Shown one piece after another: positions 52,727 to 62,033 of a DNA stretch of 64,000 nucleotides. Under the pieces are notes generated by a model, which saw only the letters and a program-made list of their open reading frames with translations, was not told where the DNA came from and ran no database searches. Source of the DNA: CAWHJB01 sp963698715 (GTDB taxonomy: Bacteria > Chloroflexota > Anaerolineae > Anaerolineales > UBA4823); the NCBI GenBank assembly GCA_963698715.1, contig CAVORW010000006.1, positions 186,001-250,000 on the forward strand, in the 5' to 3' direction. Position 1 is the first letter of the stretch. Every line of letters starts with the position of its first letter. Position numbers and translations under genes: made by a program.

Positions 52727-55700
52727 ATGCGCAAAAAAAGGCGTCCAGCCCGGCATCACTCCCCTCATCTTTATTACCGCTTGCTGGTAACATTGGCAGG
52801 GGGAATCGTATTTCTTTGGATCCTACTTCGCGGGCCCGTTACTATTGATTGGGGGGGCAGCCTGCTCCTGGCCTCGTTCATCTTTGTCCAGGTGATCTTT
52901 GGCTTGCCTGTGTTGAATATGGAAGCAGACCTGACACATGCCATTAGCCTGGGTGGCGGCATGTTGTTTGGCGCGCCAACTGCTGCATTGGGAGCTGCAG
53001 GTGGGATGCTGCTTGGCTCAGCAGCGCGCGCGTTCGCCGCCAGAAAGACTGAAAATGGGGCGCGAGCGGAAAAACCAGATTACTGGAATTGGTTTTTTGA
53101 GGCCGGCATCCAGATCATTGCTCTCGGCGTGGCCTGGTGGGCTATGGGCTCAAAGGTCGTTTTTCAGTCCGCAAACCCGAGCCAGATGTTTGGCGAACCG
53201 TCCACTCGCATAACGGTCGGCATCCTGGCCTTCTATATTGTCCATGCAAGCCTGGCTGTAGGGAAATATTGGTTTGCCTGGCAGGAACAACCAGGCAGCC
53301 GGTCCGATTGGTGGACGCTTATAGCAGTTGAACTGCTGCCGGTGCCATTGTTATGGTTTGCGGTCCTGAGTTATCCGACAGTGGGTGTTGGTGCGCTGCT
53401 GGTCTTGGGCAGTGTCCTGGCCTTGGTTCAAGTCCTGGTTTTCCGGATCCACCGGGGCCGTAAAGACCTGGCCCGCCGGATGAAAGAGCTACTCACTTTA
53501 CAAAGGGTCAGCGATGTCTTGCGGTCCACGCTCGATCTGGAAAGCTTGCTTGGGGTCATCCACCTGCAGGTGACCGAACTTCTTGGTGTGGACAGCTTTT
53601 ATGTGGCGCTTTACGAGCCAGAAGATGACAGCCTTTGGTATCCGCTGGCAGTAAAACTCGGTGAACACGAGCACTGGCCAGACCGGGCGTTGGAAGATCG
53701 CTTGACTGATCGCGTCATCCGGGAGGGATTGCCGATCCGGTTGAACGATCTCTCCCCGGAGCAGATGGCAGCCCTTAATTTACCGATCGGTGATGGCCCA
53801 CCCAAGGCCTGGATTGGTGTCCCGCTGGTTTCATCGGAGCGAACGATCGGCTGTCTGGCTTTATTTTCATTAGATGAAGAGACTGAGTTCACCCAGGCAG
53901 ATCAGGATCTGTTGTCGACCCTTTCTGGGCAGATCAGCGTGGCGATCGAGAACGCCCTATTGTATCGCCAGACACAGCGGCGCACCGCCCAGTTGGAAAT
54001 GTTAAACCAGGTTGGCAGCCTGTTATCAGCCAGCCTGGATCCACAGGAAGTTCTGACTCAAGTCTGTCAATCGGTCACGCAAGTTGGGGGCGCGGGTCGC
54101 AGCGCCATATACCTGCTGGATCCTGATCGGGCGGAAGTCTGGCTGGCTTATGCCCACCGCCTTTCCGATCGTTTTGTGGGTGAAAATCGTTCGTTTTCGG
54201 TTGCAAAAGAATCTCGTACCCAATGCCTCCTGACTGGACGGCCCGACCTTAAGGCGAATATCCAAAGCGAAGGGATCAACCGGAATTTCAGCGCATCTCT
54301 GTCTGCCGAAGGCATCACGGCCTATGGCGACTTTCCAATGGTTACCCCTGAAGGACAGATCGGTTTTCTATCGGTATATTATGATTCTCCCCATCCATTT
54401 ACGTCCGATGAAATTGAACTGTTACAAACCCTGGCATCTGAGGCAGCCCTGGCGGTGTCAAATGCCCGGTTGTACGCCCGTACAGACCTGGCCCTCTCGC
54501 GACGTGCCAACCAGCTCTCGATATTGGAAGCAGTCGGACGAGAATTGGCCGCCGCAACTCATTCGGACCGTTTATTCGAGATGATCTTGAATTATGCTCG
54601 TGAGTACACAAATTCTGAATGGGGCCGGCTGGCATTGTACGAAGAAGAAAGCCAGATGATGGACGTAAAAGCGACGGTGGGATATCAGAAGGTGCCCAAC
54701 CAAATCCCGGTCAGTCAGGGTCTTTCCGGTAAAGCAATCCGAACAAGACAAATGATCAACCAGGGGGACGTGCGCAGCGATCCGGATCATCTTGACCTAT
54801 CTGAAGGACAGGCTCTATCTCAGTTGAGCATCCCATTATTACATGAAGGACGGGTGTTGGGTGTTCTGACCCTGGAGACATCCCAGCAGGATGGCTACAG
54901 CACAAACGACCAATCCTTCGTCGCCCAACTGGCTAATCAGGCCGCGATCGCAGTCATCAACGCTGACTTATATCAAGAAGTCCAACAACGCTTGCGCCAG
55001 CAAACGACCCTGTACCAGGTTAGTACTCGTTTAGCTGGCAATCTGGACACTGCCAGTGTGGTGGACGTACTTTATCAGAGCGTGACTGCGGTAACCGACA
55101 GACCCAAGGCGGTAGGGATTTACCTGTGGAATGAGGCAGAGAGCCAATACGTATTATCCAAACCTTCATCCCAGGCTACCCAACCCATTTTGGGCGGCGG
55201 CAATTTGCCAGAAATGCTGTCGCCTAATGATCTAGGTGAGCTTTTTCCCAGACTAACAGAAGCAAACCTGATCGAACTCTCGGTCGGTATGGCCATTCCT
55301 ATTGTGTTACGACGAGCTATGTCGGGTCATGCCCTCACAATTCTGCCGTTAGTGGCCAGCCAACAAATTTTGGGGCTGGTAATGTTCTACCATCAAGGCA
55401 ACTATCGAGCCTCTACTGAACGCCTCTCCAACGAAAAGCGGCAATTTTTACTGGCCATTACCAGCCAGGGCGCGATTGCCTTGCAAAATGCCAGCCTGTT
55501 TGCGGATGTCTCCCAGGGACGCGATCGCTTGGCGGCCGTGCTGAATTCAGTCCGAGAAGGCATCATCATGATCGGGTTGAGCGGGCAAGTCATTCTGGTC
55601 AATGAAGCTGCTCAAATGCTGATCGATCTACCTGAAACGCGACTGATTGGTACTCGACTGGCTCTCCTGGAAGAAAACGCCCTGGCTCGTTTGGGTTATA

Positions 55701-56614
55701 CCGGACAGGCGGTAAGCTTGTTGGTGAACTCTCTCGGAGACGAAACTGGCGATCAGGAACCGGTGCAGCACGCGCATGATCGCCACACATATAAAATTAC
55801 TGGAAGTGAGATTGAACGATACTTCGAAAGAATGTCGCTGCCAGTCAAAGGCAGTTTTGGGCAGGCGATTGGTTGGATTATCGTTTTGCGGGATGTAACC
55901 GAAGAGGTGCGTATAGCTGAAGCCAGAGAAATGATAACTGAGACCCTGGTTCACGATTTGCGTTCGCCTCTCTCAGCAGTGTTAGGCGCCCTGGATGTGA
56001 TGAGTGAGAATATCCAGACAGAAAACCAGTCAGATGTATTTCCGCAGGCGTTTCAATTGGCTCGCCGCAGCTCCCGACGGGTAATGGGCATGGTGGAGTC
56101 GTTGCTGGACATTTCCCGGATGCAGGCCGGTAGTATGGACCTGAACCGCACTTCGGTCAATCTGCCAGCCCTGGTTATCAATATCCTGGTAGATTTCACA
56201 CCCCAAGCGCAAGATTACGGAGTTGAGCTGGTCAACACATTGCCGCCCGATTTACCCGCGACCTGGGCTGATCAGAGCAAGCTTTCCAGGATCCTGGTCA
56301 ATCTGTTGGACAACGCCCTTAAGTTCACGCCAGCGGGGGGGCGAATTATTCTTTCGGCTGAGCTATCGCCGGTAGACATGCTGACTGTCAGGATTTCCGA
56401 CACCGGACCGGGCATTCCGGTCGAGTTTCGAGAGAAGATATTCGAGCGTTTCACTCAGGTCCCAGGCCAGCGCGGCCGCCGGCGAGGATCCGGTTTAGGA
56501 CTGACTTTCTGCCGTTTAGCTGTAGAAGCTCACGGTGGCAAAATTTGGGTAGAAAGCAATCCGGGTGGGGGGAGTGTGTTTCATTTTACTTTACCGGTCG
56601 AACCTGATGGTTGA
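52727..56614 (+). CDS. Hybrid-free sensor histidine kinase with membrane sensor, four GAF domains and PAS
   Basis: 1295 residues. N-terminal MASE-like region with about six membrane segments (1-245), then GAF domains about 260-405, 425-575, 595-735 and 750-900, a PAS-like domain about 910-1040, HisKA with the H-box HDLRSPLSAVLG near 1075, and HATPase with the N-box LVNLLDNALKF, DTGPGIP and GSGLGLTFCRL near 1270. No receiver domain and no response regulator gene nearby, so it is an orphan kinase. GAF ligands (for example cyclic nucleotides, haem or light-sensing bilin) cannot be told. Confidence 0.92.
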   Translation: MRKKRRPARHHSPHLYYRLLVTLAGGIVFLWILLRGPVTIDWGGSLLLASFIFVQVIFGLPVLNMEADLTHAISLGGGMLFGAPTAALGAAGGMLLGSAARAFAARKTENGARAEKPDYWNWFFEAGIQIIALGVAWWAMGSKVVFQSANPSQMFGEPSTRITVGILAFYIVHASLAVGKYWFAWQEQPGSRSDWWTLIAVELLPVPLLWFAVLSYPTVGVGALLVLGSVLALVQVLVFRIHRGRKDLARRMKELLTLQRVSDVLRSTLDLESLLGVIHLQVTELLGVDSFYVALYEPEDDSLWYPLAVKLGEHEHWPDRALEDRLTDRVIREGLPIRLNDLSPEQMAALNLPIGDGPPKAWIGVPLVSSERTIGCLALFSLDEETEFTQADQDLLSTLSGQISVAIENALLYRQTQRRTAQLEMLNQVGSLLSASLDPQEVLTQVCQSVTQVGGAGRSAIYLLDPDRAEVWLAYAHRLSDRFVGENRSFSVAKESRTQCLLTGRPDLKANIQSEGINRNFSASLSAEGITAYGDFPMVTPEGQIGFLSVYYDSPHPFTSDEIELLQTLASEAALAVSNARLYARTDLALSRRANQLSILEAVGRELAAATHSDRLFEMILNYAREYTNSEWGRLALYEEESQMMDVKATVGYQKVPNQIPVSQGLSGKAIRTRQMINQGDVRSDPDHLDLSEGQALSQLSIPLLHEGRVLGVLTLETSQQDGYSTNDQSFVAQLANQAAIAVINADLYQEVQQRLRQQTTLYQVSTRLAGNLDTASVVDVLYQSVTAVTDRPKAVGIYLWNEAESQYVLSKPSSQATQPILGGGNLPEMLSPNDLGELFPRLTEANLIELSVGMAIPIVLRRAMSGHALTILPLVASQQILGLVMFYHQGNYRASTERLSNEKRQFLLAITSQGAIALQNASLFADVSQGRDRLAAVLNSVREGIIMIGLSGQVILVNEAAQMLIDLPETRLIGTRLALLEENALARLGYTGQAVSLLVNSLGDETGDQEPVQHAHDRHTYKITGSEIERYFERMSLPVKGSFGQAIGWIIVLRDVTEEVRIAEAREMITETLVHDLRSPLSAVLGALDVMSENIQTENQSDVFPQAFQLARRSSRRVMGMVESLLDISRMQAGSMDLNRTSVNLPALVINILVDFTPQAQDYGVELVNTLPPDLPATWADQSKLSRILVNLLDNALKFTPAGGRIILSAELSPVDMLTVRISDTGPGIPVEFREKIFERFTQVPGQRGRRRGSGLGLTFCRLAVEAHGGKIWVESNPGGGSVFHFTLPVEPDG

Positions 56615-56668
56615 CCAGCCCGGATAGTTCTCAGTTGTATGAGTTTTATTAGCATTGCTTAGGGCCTC

Positions 56669-56697
56669 TTGTCAGGCTCTTTCAGGCGCGCTATAAT
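56669..56697 (+). promoter_or_regulatory. Promoter of the FmdB-family gene
   Basis: -35 TTGTCA (56669-56674), 17-bp spacer, -10 TATAAT (56692-56697), 43 bases before ATG 56741. Confidence 0.8.
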
Positions 56698-56740
56698 CTC
56701 ATTTTGCAGGTTAATGGATTTTTTGAACTAGAGGTTCGTT

Positions 56741-57052
56741 ATGCCAACTTACACCTATCGGTGCGAAAGCTGCGGCGTGCAGTTTGAAAAACATCAAAAA
56801 TTTACAGATGCACCTTTGGTTAAGTGCCCAGAGTGCAGTAAAAAGACCCTTCGCAAGGTTTACCTACCGGTTGGGATTGTCTTTAAAGGCTCAGGTTTTT
56901 ATGCTACGGACCACAGATCGCCGTCCGGAGCGCCTCGGCATGCAACCGGCAAGGCAGAAGAAGGAGAGGGTACACCCAAGCCGGCTGAAAATGATGCTCA
57001 ACCGGCCAAGACGGAAACCAAGCCAGAATCAAGTAAATCTAGCGAGAATTAA
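56741..57052 (+). CDS. FmdB-family zinc ribbon protein
   Basis: 103 residues. N-terminal MPTYTYRCESCGVQFE and VKCPECSKKTLRK form the CxxC...CxxC zinc ribbon of the FmdB family, followed by GIVFKGSGFYATD. The tail after about residue 60 is low-complexity, rich in Glu, Lys, Pro and Ser. FmdB was first named as a regulator of a formamidase/amidase in Methylophilus; general function unknown. Closed by an intrinsic terminator. Confidence 0.93.
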   Translation: MPTYTYRCESCGVQFEKHQKFTDAPLVKCPECSKKTLRKVYLPVGIVFKGSGFYATDHRSPSGAPRHATGKAEEGEGTPKPAENDAQPAKTETKPESSKSSEN

Positions 57053-57089
57053 TTCCATCAGTCGTTTGATCAGATGTGCTGCAAATACC

Positions 57090-57123
57090 AAAGGGTTGCC
57101 CGCATAAGCTCCGGCAACCCTTT
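57090..57123 (+). terminator. Intrinsic terminator after the FmdB gene
   Basis: Perfect 11-bp stem AAAGGGTTGCC/GGCAACCCTTT, 12-nt loop, ending in TTTCTGCATTT. Confidence 0.8.
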
Positions 57124-57271
57124 CTGCATTTACAGGAGACACTCTACGGATAAAGAGAAGCAGAGATCTGCAAGATTTAATAGCCCCAATCTTTAAGTGG
57201 TCTTTCAAATCAAGTAATTGTTTGTTTTCTCACGCTAGTTGAAAAGCAGTTGGTAAATCCGTACTTCACTC

Positions 57272-57302
57272 TTGACTCTCCAGCGGCTGGAGGGTGTATC
57301 CT
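57272..57302 (+). promoter_or_regulatory. MerR-type promoter with 19-bp spacer and operator dyad
   Basis: -35 TTGACT (57272-57277), -10 TATCCT (57297-57302), separated by 19 bp instead of 17. The spacer holds the palindrome CTCCAGCGGCTGGAG (57278-57292). A long spacer filled by a dyad is the standard architecture of promoters activated by MerR-family proteins by DNA untwisting. It drives the MerR gene at 57351, so the regulator is probably autoregulated. Confidence 0.88.
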
Positions 57303-57350
57303 ATGGGTGAGGATCTTCTATCTAATTTACAGAGCTGCTTGAGATCGTAA

Positions 57351-58685
57351 ATGTATAAGATTGGTGACTTTTCAAAACTGAGCCGGGTACCAGTCAAGAC
57401 GCTGCGTTATTATGATGAGATAGGTTTGTTCAAGCCCAGAGGCATTAATCGTTTCACTCGTTATCGTTACTATGCCCTGGAACAGCTTCCGGAGCTCTAC
57501 CGAATCTTGAGCCTGAAAGAGTTGGGTTTTACGCTAGAACAAATCAACCAGCTACTGTCAGGTGACCTGACTAACAGGCAATTGCTGAGGATGCTGCGTT
57601 CTAGAAAGGACGAGATCTCGGGGCAGATCCAGCAGGCTGAGGCACAGAAAGCCCAAATTGACATCCGGATCCAACAGATGGAGCAAGAAGGACAGTTGGT
57701 TCATCGAGATATTGTTCTGAAACAAGAACATGCCCAATGGGTGGCATCAGCCGATGGAATCCTGGCACATTATGACCAGGCAGAGTTCGTCCTCCAGCAA
57801 CTATTCAGCCATATCAATAAATTCATGGATGAATTGGGTTTGAGCACCTCTGGCCCGCTCATCGTGCTTTATCCCGAGGAAGAGAGCGGGGAAGAAAGGC
57901 AACAAATTGAAGCAGCCACACCTATCCCAGCTGCCATTCTAAAGTCGCTGCCACCCTCGACTGGCTCTGTTCGGGTCTATCAACTGCCAGCTGAAATGAG
58001 TCTGGCTACGATTGTCCATCAGGGAAGTCTGGTAACGGTTGGAGAGGCTTACCGCATCCTGATCGAATGGATGCACGTCATGAAATACCGGCAATCCGGG
58101 CCGGTGCGTGAAGTTTTCCTGCGATTTCCAGAGCCGGGTCAGCCTGGGCAGTGCTTTCTAGAAATCCAGATTCCCGTCCGTCCAACGGAACAGGAGGATA
58201 AGATTATGAAATCCAAGATCATTAGCCTGGACGCATTTCAGGTCGTCGGAATGCGCTATTTCGGAAAAAACGAACATAACGAAATCAGCGAGCTTTGGGA
58301 TAAATTCATGCCACGCCTGGATGAGATCCAGCATCAGGCTCCCGGTCCGGCAGTCTCATATGGTGTCTGCACCGGTGGGGAGGTAGGCGAGGCATTCGAA
58401 TATATTGCCGCTCTTCCGGTCAGCCGGATAGATGATATTCCTGCGGGCATGGTCGGCAAAAGCTTGCCTGCCCAAACGTACGTGGTGATGGAAGCACACG
58501 GTCTGGCTGATATTGGATCAACCTATGAGAGGATTTTGGAAGAATGGCTGCCTGGCTCTGGCTACCAGCCTGTAAAAGGACCAGATTTCGAACTTTACCA
58601 GATAGATTTTAATCCTGATGACCCATCTTCCCCGATTTATATTTATTACCCGATCCAAAAGGCCGATCTGGTTATAAAAGGCTGA
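57351..58685 (+). CDS. MerR-family regulator with two GyrI-like effector domains
   Basis: 444 residues. About 1-75: MerR winged helix (YKIGDFSKLSRVPVKTLRYYDEIGLFKP), then a long coiled-coil dimerisation helix (to about 125), then a first GyrI/BmrR-C-like effector domain (about 130-280) and, after a KIMKSKI restart-like linker at about 285, a second one (290-444, VVGMRYFGKNEHNEISELWDKF). Such domains bind bulky cationic or amphipathic ligands in multidrug regulators. Duplication of the ligand domain in one MerR chain is unusual. No efflux gene is adjacent. Confidence 0.9.
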   Translation: MYKIGDFSKLSRVPVKTLRYYDEIGLFKPRGINRFTRYRYYALEQLPELYRILSLKELGFTLEQINQLLSGDLTNRQLLRMLRSRKDEISGQIQQAEAQKAQIDIRIQQMEQEGQLVHRDIVLKQEHAQWVASADGILAHYDQAEFVLQQLFSHINKFMDELGLSTSGPLIVLYPEEESGEERQQIEAATPIPAAILKSLPPSTGSVRVYQLPAEMSLATIVHQGSLVTVGEAYRILIEWMHVMKYRQSGPVREVFLRFPEPGQPGQCFLEIQIPVRPTEQEDKIMKSKIISLDAFQVVGMRYFGKNEHNEISELWDKFMPRLDEIQHQAPGPAVSYGVCTGGEVGEAFEYIAALPVSRIDDIPAGMVGKSLPAQTYVVMEAHGLADIGSTYERILEEWLPGSGYQPVKGPDFELYQIDFNPDDPSSPIYIYYPIQKADLVIKG

Positions 58686-58793
58686 GCAGTCAGATCGAGC
58701 TGGATATCCTGATGGGGTAGTTGGTTTTCCCGGGACCCATCAGGTGCTATCTGCAACAAACAATACGCACCTCCAGATTGTGGCAGCCTATCT

Positions 58794-59261
58794 ATGTTAA
58801 AATCTGCAGCGTTTTCCTCATGCCGGACTTATCGCTACGCGCTTTGGCGCATCTGGCAACCGCAAGAGCCGCAGTTGTTATTTATAGGGTTGAATCCATC
58901 CACAGCAGATGAACAGGCGGACGATCCTACGATCCGCCGCTGCCTGGGATACGCCCAGGATTGGGGCTATGGAGGCATAACAGTCGCCAACCTGTTTGCC
59001 TGCCGCACCTCTGATCCGGCAGTCTTACGTGCTGAAGAGGACCCCGTGGGACCGGAAAATGATCGCTGGCTGCAGGTATTAGCCGATCAGGCCGGGCTTG
59101 TGGTTGCAGCCTGGGGAAATCACGGCATGTTCCGCGGCCGCTGGAAGGAGGTGGCCGCAATCTTTAGTGAGCTGCATTGTTTGGAGCTCACCCGACTCGC
59201 CCAACCTCGCCATCCCTTGTATACCCGGAAAAGTAGCCTCCCAATACGCTGGCAGCCATAA
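58794..59261 (+). CDS. DUF1643 family protein
   Basis: 155 residues. CRTYRYALWRIW, LLFIGLNPSTADEQADDPTIRRC, GGITVANLFACRTSDP and VVAAWGNHG are the blocks that define DUF1643, a small, uridine-glycosylase-fold-like family of unknown function. The C-terminal QPRHPLYTRKSSLP block is intact. ATG 58794. No operon partner is evident. Confidence 0.88.
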   Translation: MLKSAAFSSCRTYRYALWRIWQPQEPQLLFIGLNPSTADEQADDPTIRRCLGYAQDWGYGGITVANLFACRTSDPAVLRAEEDPVGPENDRWLQVLADQAGLVVAAWGNHGMFRGRWKEVAAIFSELHCLELTRLAQPRHPLYTRKSSLPIRWQP

Positions 59262-59387
59262 ATCATTCGAGCATGTGGGGGCCAGGCGGTTTCCCGGCCC
59301 CAGCCACAAACATTTTTCTTGCCGCCACTCCAAGAGCGTCAGTCTACTAAAAGTTAGCCATTCATAGAGATAGTGTTATCATCCATC

Positions 59388-59407
59388 TACTGACCATCTG
59401 GTCAGTA
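59388..59407 (+). promoter_or_regulatory. TetR-type operator palindrome
   Basis: Perfect 9-bp arms TACTGACCA / TGGTCAGTA with a 2-base centre, ending 8 bases before ATG 59416 and overlapping the region where the transcript should start. It looks like a TetR-family operator (TGACC/GGTCA core). Confidence 0.75.
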
Positions 59408-59415
59408 AGGAAGGC

Positions 59416-60324
59416 ATGATGGCTAAAAACTTAATATTTGAGCAACACCTGCCGAAAGTAAAGCTGTCGGATGTTGGGTCAACTTCATTGCTGACGTTGT
59501 ACTGCCATGCGATTGAAAGCCAGTCGCCGAATCCAATATTGAAAGACCCTGAGGCCGAAAAAATCGCCTCCCGCCTGGACCCGGTCTTAGAGCAGTCTCA
59601 GGATCAACTGCTGCGCTCTCTAGCCCAGCGCAAGCTAAGATCCCAGCTCGTTGTCCACATCGCCCTGCGAGCCGCAAAGTACGATGAATACGCGCGCCAG
59701 TTTTTATATCAGAACCCTAAGGCGGCAATCGTCGATATCGGTTGTGGGATGGACACCCGCTTTTTCCGAGTCGACAACGGGGAAATGCAGTACTTTGACC
59801 TGGATCTGCCTGAAATAATCGATGTCAAATGCCAGCTGCTTCAAGAAAGTGATCGTTACCATATGCTGGCGCGTTCAGTTTTTGATTATGATTGGATGGC
59901 AGAGGTTAAAAAACATGGGGATCGTCCGGTAATGTTTCTGGCCGAGGGAGTATTTATGTATCTGGAACCAGATCATGTTAAAGACCTGGTTATCGAGCTG
60001 CAAAAGCAGTTTCCGGGATCAGAACTGATCTGTGAGGTCTTCAACAGCTTATGGCTGCGCAATCCGCTCAAAGCAATGAGCAAAATGAAGATGCAGCGCC
60101 AGCTTAATTTAGGCGCTGGAGCTGAATTCCAATTCGGGATCGCCGGCAGCAAAGATATGGAAGGCTGGTGCGATGGGATTGAATTCTTGGACGACTGGTC
60201 TTATTTCCAATCCGATAACGAAAAACTGGGTTGGATGCGCCTGATGCGCCATATCGGTTTCATGAACAAAGTTCAGTGGACGGTCCACTACCGGCTAAAT
60301 CCCCCTAGAAAACAATCTGCTTGA
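59416..60324 (+). CDS. Class I SAM-dependent methyltransferase, LCMT/PPM1 (TcmP-like) family
   Basis: 302 residues. The SAM-binding block AIVDIGCGMDTRFFRV, preceded by RAAKYDEYARQFL, and the acidic YFDLDLPEIIDVK and VMFLAEGVFMYLEPDHV segments are typical of the leucine carboxyl methyltransferase-like group, which O-methylates small molecules or polyketides. Substrate unknown. AAGGAAGG precedes ATG 59416/59419. Controlled by the operator at 59388; the natural regulator was probably the TetR gene now decayed just downstream. Confidence 0.9.
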   Translation: MMAKNLIFEQHLPKVKLSDVGSTSLLTLYCHAIESQSPNPILKDPEAEKIASRLDPVLEQSQDQLLRSLAQRKLRSQLVVHIALRAAKYDEYARQFLYQNPKAAIVDIGCGMDTRFFRVDNGEMQYFDLDLPEIIDVKCQLLQESDRYHMLARSVFDYDWMAEVKKHGDRPVMFLAEGVFMYLEPDHVKDLVIELQKQFPGSELICEVFNSLWLRNPLKAMSKMKMQRQLNLGAGAEFQFGIAGSKDMEGWCDGIEFLDDWSYFQSDNEKLGWMRLMRHIGFMNKVQWTVHYRLNPPRKQSA

Positions 60325-60325
60325 G

Positions 60326-60753
60326 AGCGAAATATTTAAACACATCCCGAGAGAACAGCAGGAGTTGATACTGCCATCCGACCTGTTTGAGCGATTGCTA
60401 GCGCGAGGCGAGATCCGGATAATGTTCGCGATCCAGCAGCCGCTTCTCTAGCGGTTATTCTATTCTGCCTTGTATGACACGCCAGATGAGCACTGGGCAG
60501 CTATGAAAAGTCGATATTCGGCCTACGCGGCGGCCAGCACGCGCCTCTTGAAAGATGGCCTGGATTACTCGAGCTTAAGACCTGGCATAGATGCGGATAA
60601 AGCCATTCAGTTAACCTCCCTTGTTCTGGAAGGCGTCTACGCTCGTTTTCAGGGCCCTTTTCCCAGAACGTCCCATTGCTCGAATATTTTGCCACGGTCG
60701 TCAAAACGAAAGATATCTTTCAAAAACTTGCCAGTGTGCTTATGGCAAGATAA
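60326..60753 (+). pseudogene. Decayed TetR-family regulator (C-terminal ligand domain only)
   Basis: No helix-turn-helix part remains. Reading in one frame from about 60326 gives ESEIFKHIPREQQELILPSD, then an in-frame TAG at 60449, then LYDTPDEHWAAMKSR and LRPGIDADKAIQLTSLVLEG, a TetR C-terminal domain. A further +1/-2 shift in the CCCTTTTCCC run near 60655-60665 is needed to continue into QNVPLLEYFATVVKTKD and stop at 60753. So at least one stop, one frameshift and loss of the N-terminus. Overlaps the convergent lysE end by 34 bases. Confidence 0.72.
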
Positions 60754-61352
60754 GTGAGGCGCAGGCCAAACAGGATCAAGGCCGTCCCTGCTAGAGCGCT
60801 GATAGCTCGAAAAATCTTCTGGTTAAGGAAGCGCTTTCCCCAATGGGAAAGCAAGGCTACCAAGGTATGCCACATCAGGATGCCAACCAGAATGGATGAA
60901 CTGACCAATAAGGCGTTTGTCCGCGAGCCCGCGGCCGAGGCGCTGCTCAGGATTGAACCAAAAATTCCCAGCCACCAGACTACCGCCAGAGGATTTGAGA
61001 TGTTGATTAGATAACCCATCAGGAGGGGATTTCTGGATGTGCTTGCCGTGTCCGCGGCCCCAAAATCGAGCATGGCTGGTTTATCTCGAAAACTGTGAAC
61101 GCCGAGGTACACGAGCACTATGGAACCAAATACCCAGACCAGCACCTTCGTTAGGGGGGTATTAATGAACGCGGACAGGCCAAAAAAAACGAGCAGCAAG
61201 TATGTTGTATCCGCCAGGGTCACACCAACGCCGGTCAGAAATGCGCGTACAAAGCCTTGCTTAAAACCATTTTGGATGACTGCCACACTGGCAGGGCCAA
61301 GCGGCGCCGCCAGAGAAATCCCCAAAAAGATGTTTCTGAGTATTTCGTTCAT
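60720..61352 (-). CDS. LysE/RhtB-family amino-acid exporter
   Basis: 210 residues, six hydrophobic segments. The N-terminal GISLAAPLGPASVAVIQNGFKQG block is typical of the LysE/RhtB superfamily, as is the GYLINISNPLAVVWW block of the middle helix. Exports an amino acid or related compound; which one is unknown. Ends inside the decayed TetR gene and lies head-to-tail with the HIT protein gene. Confidence 0.92.
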   Translation of the reverse strand: MNEILRNIFLGISLAAPLGPASVAVIQNGFKQGFVRAFLTGVGVTLADTTYLLLVFFGLSAFINTPLTKVLVWVFGSIVLVYLGVHSFRDKPAMLDFGAADTASTSRNPLLMGYLINISNPLAVVWWLGIFGSILSSASAAGSRTNALLVSSSILVGILMWHTLVALLSHWGKRFLNQKIFRAISALAGTALILFGLRLTYLAISTLASF

Positions 61353-61378
61353 ATCGCTAAGAACTATTCAGATTAAGT

Positions 61379-61708
61379 TCAGTCAACCCCAGGCCCCCGT
61401 ACATGCCAATGCATATGCGGGGTCACGCCGTGTGCGACGGCGTTGACGCGCACAAAAAAGCCTGGTCGATTGAGTTCAAGCGCCCGGGCTGATTCCTGGA
61501 CCGCAGTAATCATCGAGATGAGCAGCTCTCCGTTCAGCGCAGCAGCATCCATGATCGAGGGGATATGTTCCTTGGGTATCACAACCACATGGATTGGAGA
61601 CTGAGGGTTCGGGTGGTGAAACGCCAGCACCAGATCATCCTCCCAGACTTTTCGAACTTGGATGACCCCGGACAACACATCTTCACAGTACCAGTCACGG
61701 TATGCCAT
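61379..61708 (-). CDS. HIT-family nucleotide-binding protein
   Basis: 109 residues. The histidine-triad motif HMHWHV sits near the end, and HVVVIPKEHIPSI in the middle is typical of HINT-like hydrolases that cut phosphoramidate or acyl-adenylate bonds. AGGAGG before ATG 61708, which overlaps the end of the upstream kinase gene by 14 bases, so translation is coupled. The three residues after HWHV (RGP) are shorter than the usual HIT tail but acceptable. Confidence 0.88.
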   Translation of the reverse strand: MAYRDWYCEDVLSGVIQVRKVWEDDLVLAFHHPNPQSPIHVVVIPKEHIPSIMDAAALNGELLISMITAVQESARALELNRPGFFVRVNAVAHGVTPHMHWHVRGPGVD

Positions 61709-62033
61709 ACGGCCTCCTGTTTGGGTTATTGATGAGTGAAGCGTATTCCATCAGATCCGAATATGGATCCCAAAAGTCATCTATCGTAACAAGAAAATCG
61801 GACTTATGGTAGCGTAGCGCCATTTCTAGCGCGGTTTGACGCGCAAGTTCAAGCTGCTGGACCAATTCTATCGGCCACCCTAGTACTCCTGGATGGATAA
61901 CACCACCAAGCACCATCGTCCGAAGATCGTCGACTGGAATGTGAACACCTTTTGGGTTTCGCTTGGCGATCTCCCGAGAGATAGTACTCTTACCTGAAGC
62001 TTGTGATCCAATAATTAGGAGTATGTGATTCAT
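61695..62033 (-). CDS. Short P-loop kinase-like ATPase
   Basis: 112 residues. Walker A in IIGSQASGKSTISREIA, then HIPVDDLRTMVLGG and a WDPYSDLMEYASL segment, as in AAA_33/zeta-like small kinases. Homologous enzymes are usually 150-180 residues; here the frame stops after RRPYGIP, where the HIT start codon lies, so it may be truncated or have a short lid. GGAAGG before ATG 62033. Substrate unknown. Confidence 0.65.
   Translation of the reverse strand: MNHILLIIGSQASGKSTISREIAKRNPKGVHIPVDDLRTMVLGGVIHPGVLGWPIELVQQLELARQTALEMALRYHKSDFLVTIDDFWDPYSDLMEYASLINNPNRRPYGIP

Noticed and set aside
57181..57215. Third copy of the twin hairpin element
   Set aside because: Only about 11 bases (AAGTGGTCTTT) match and the long stem is absent.
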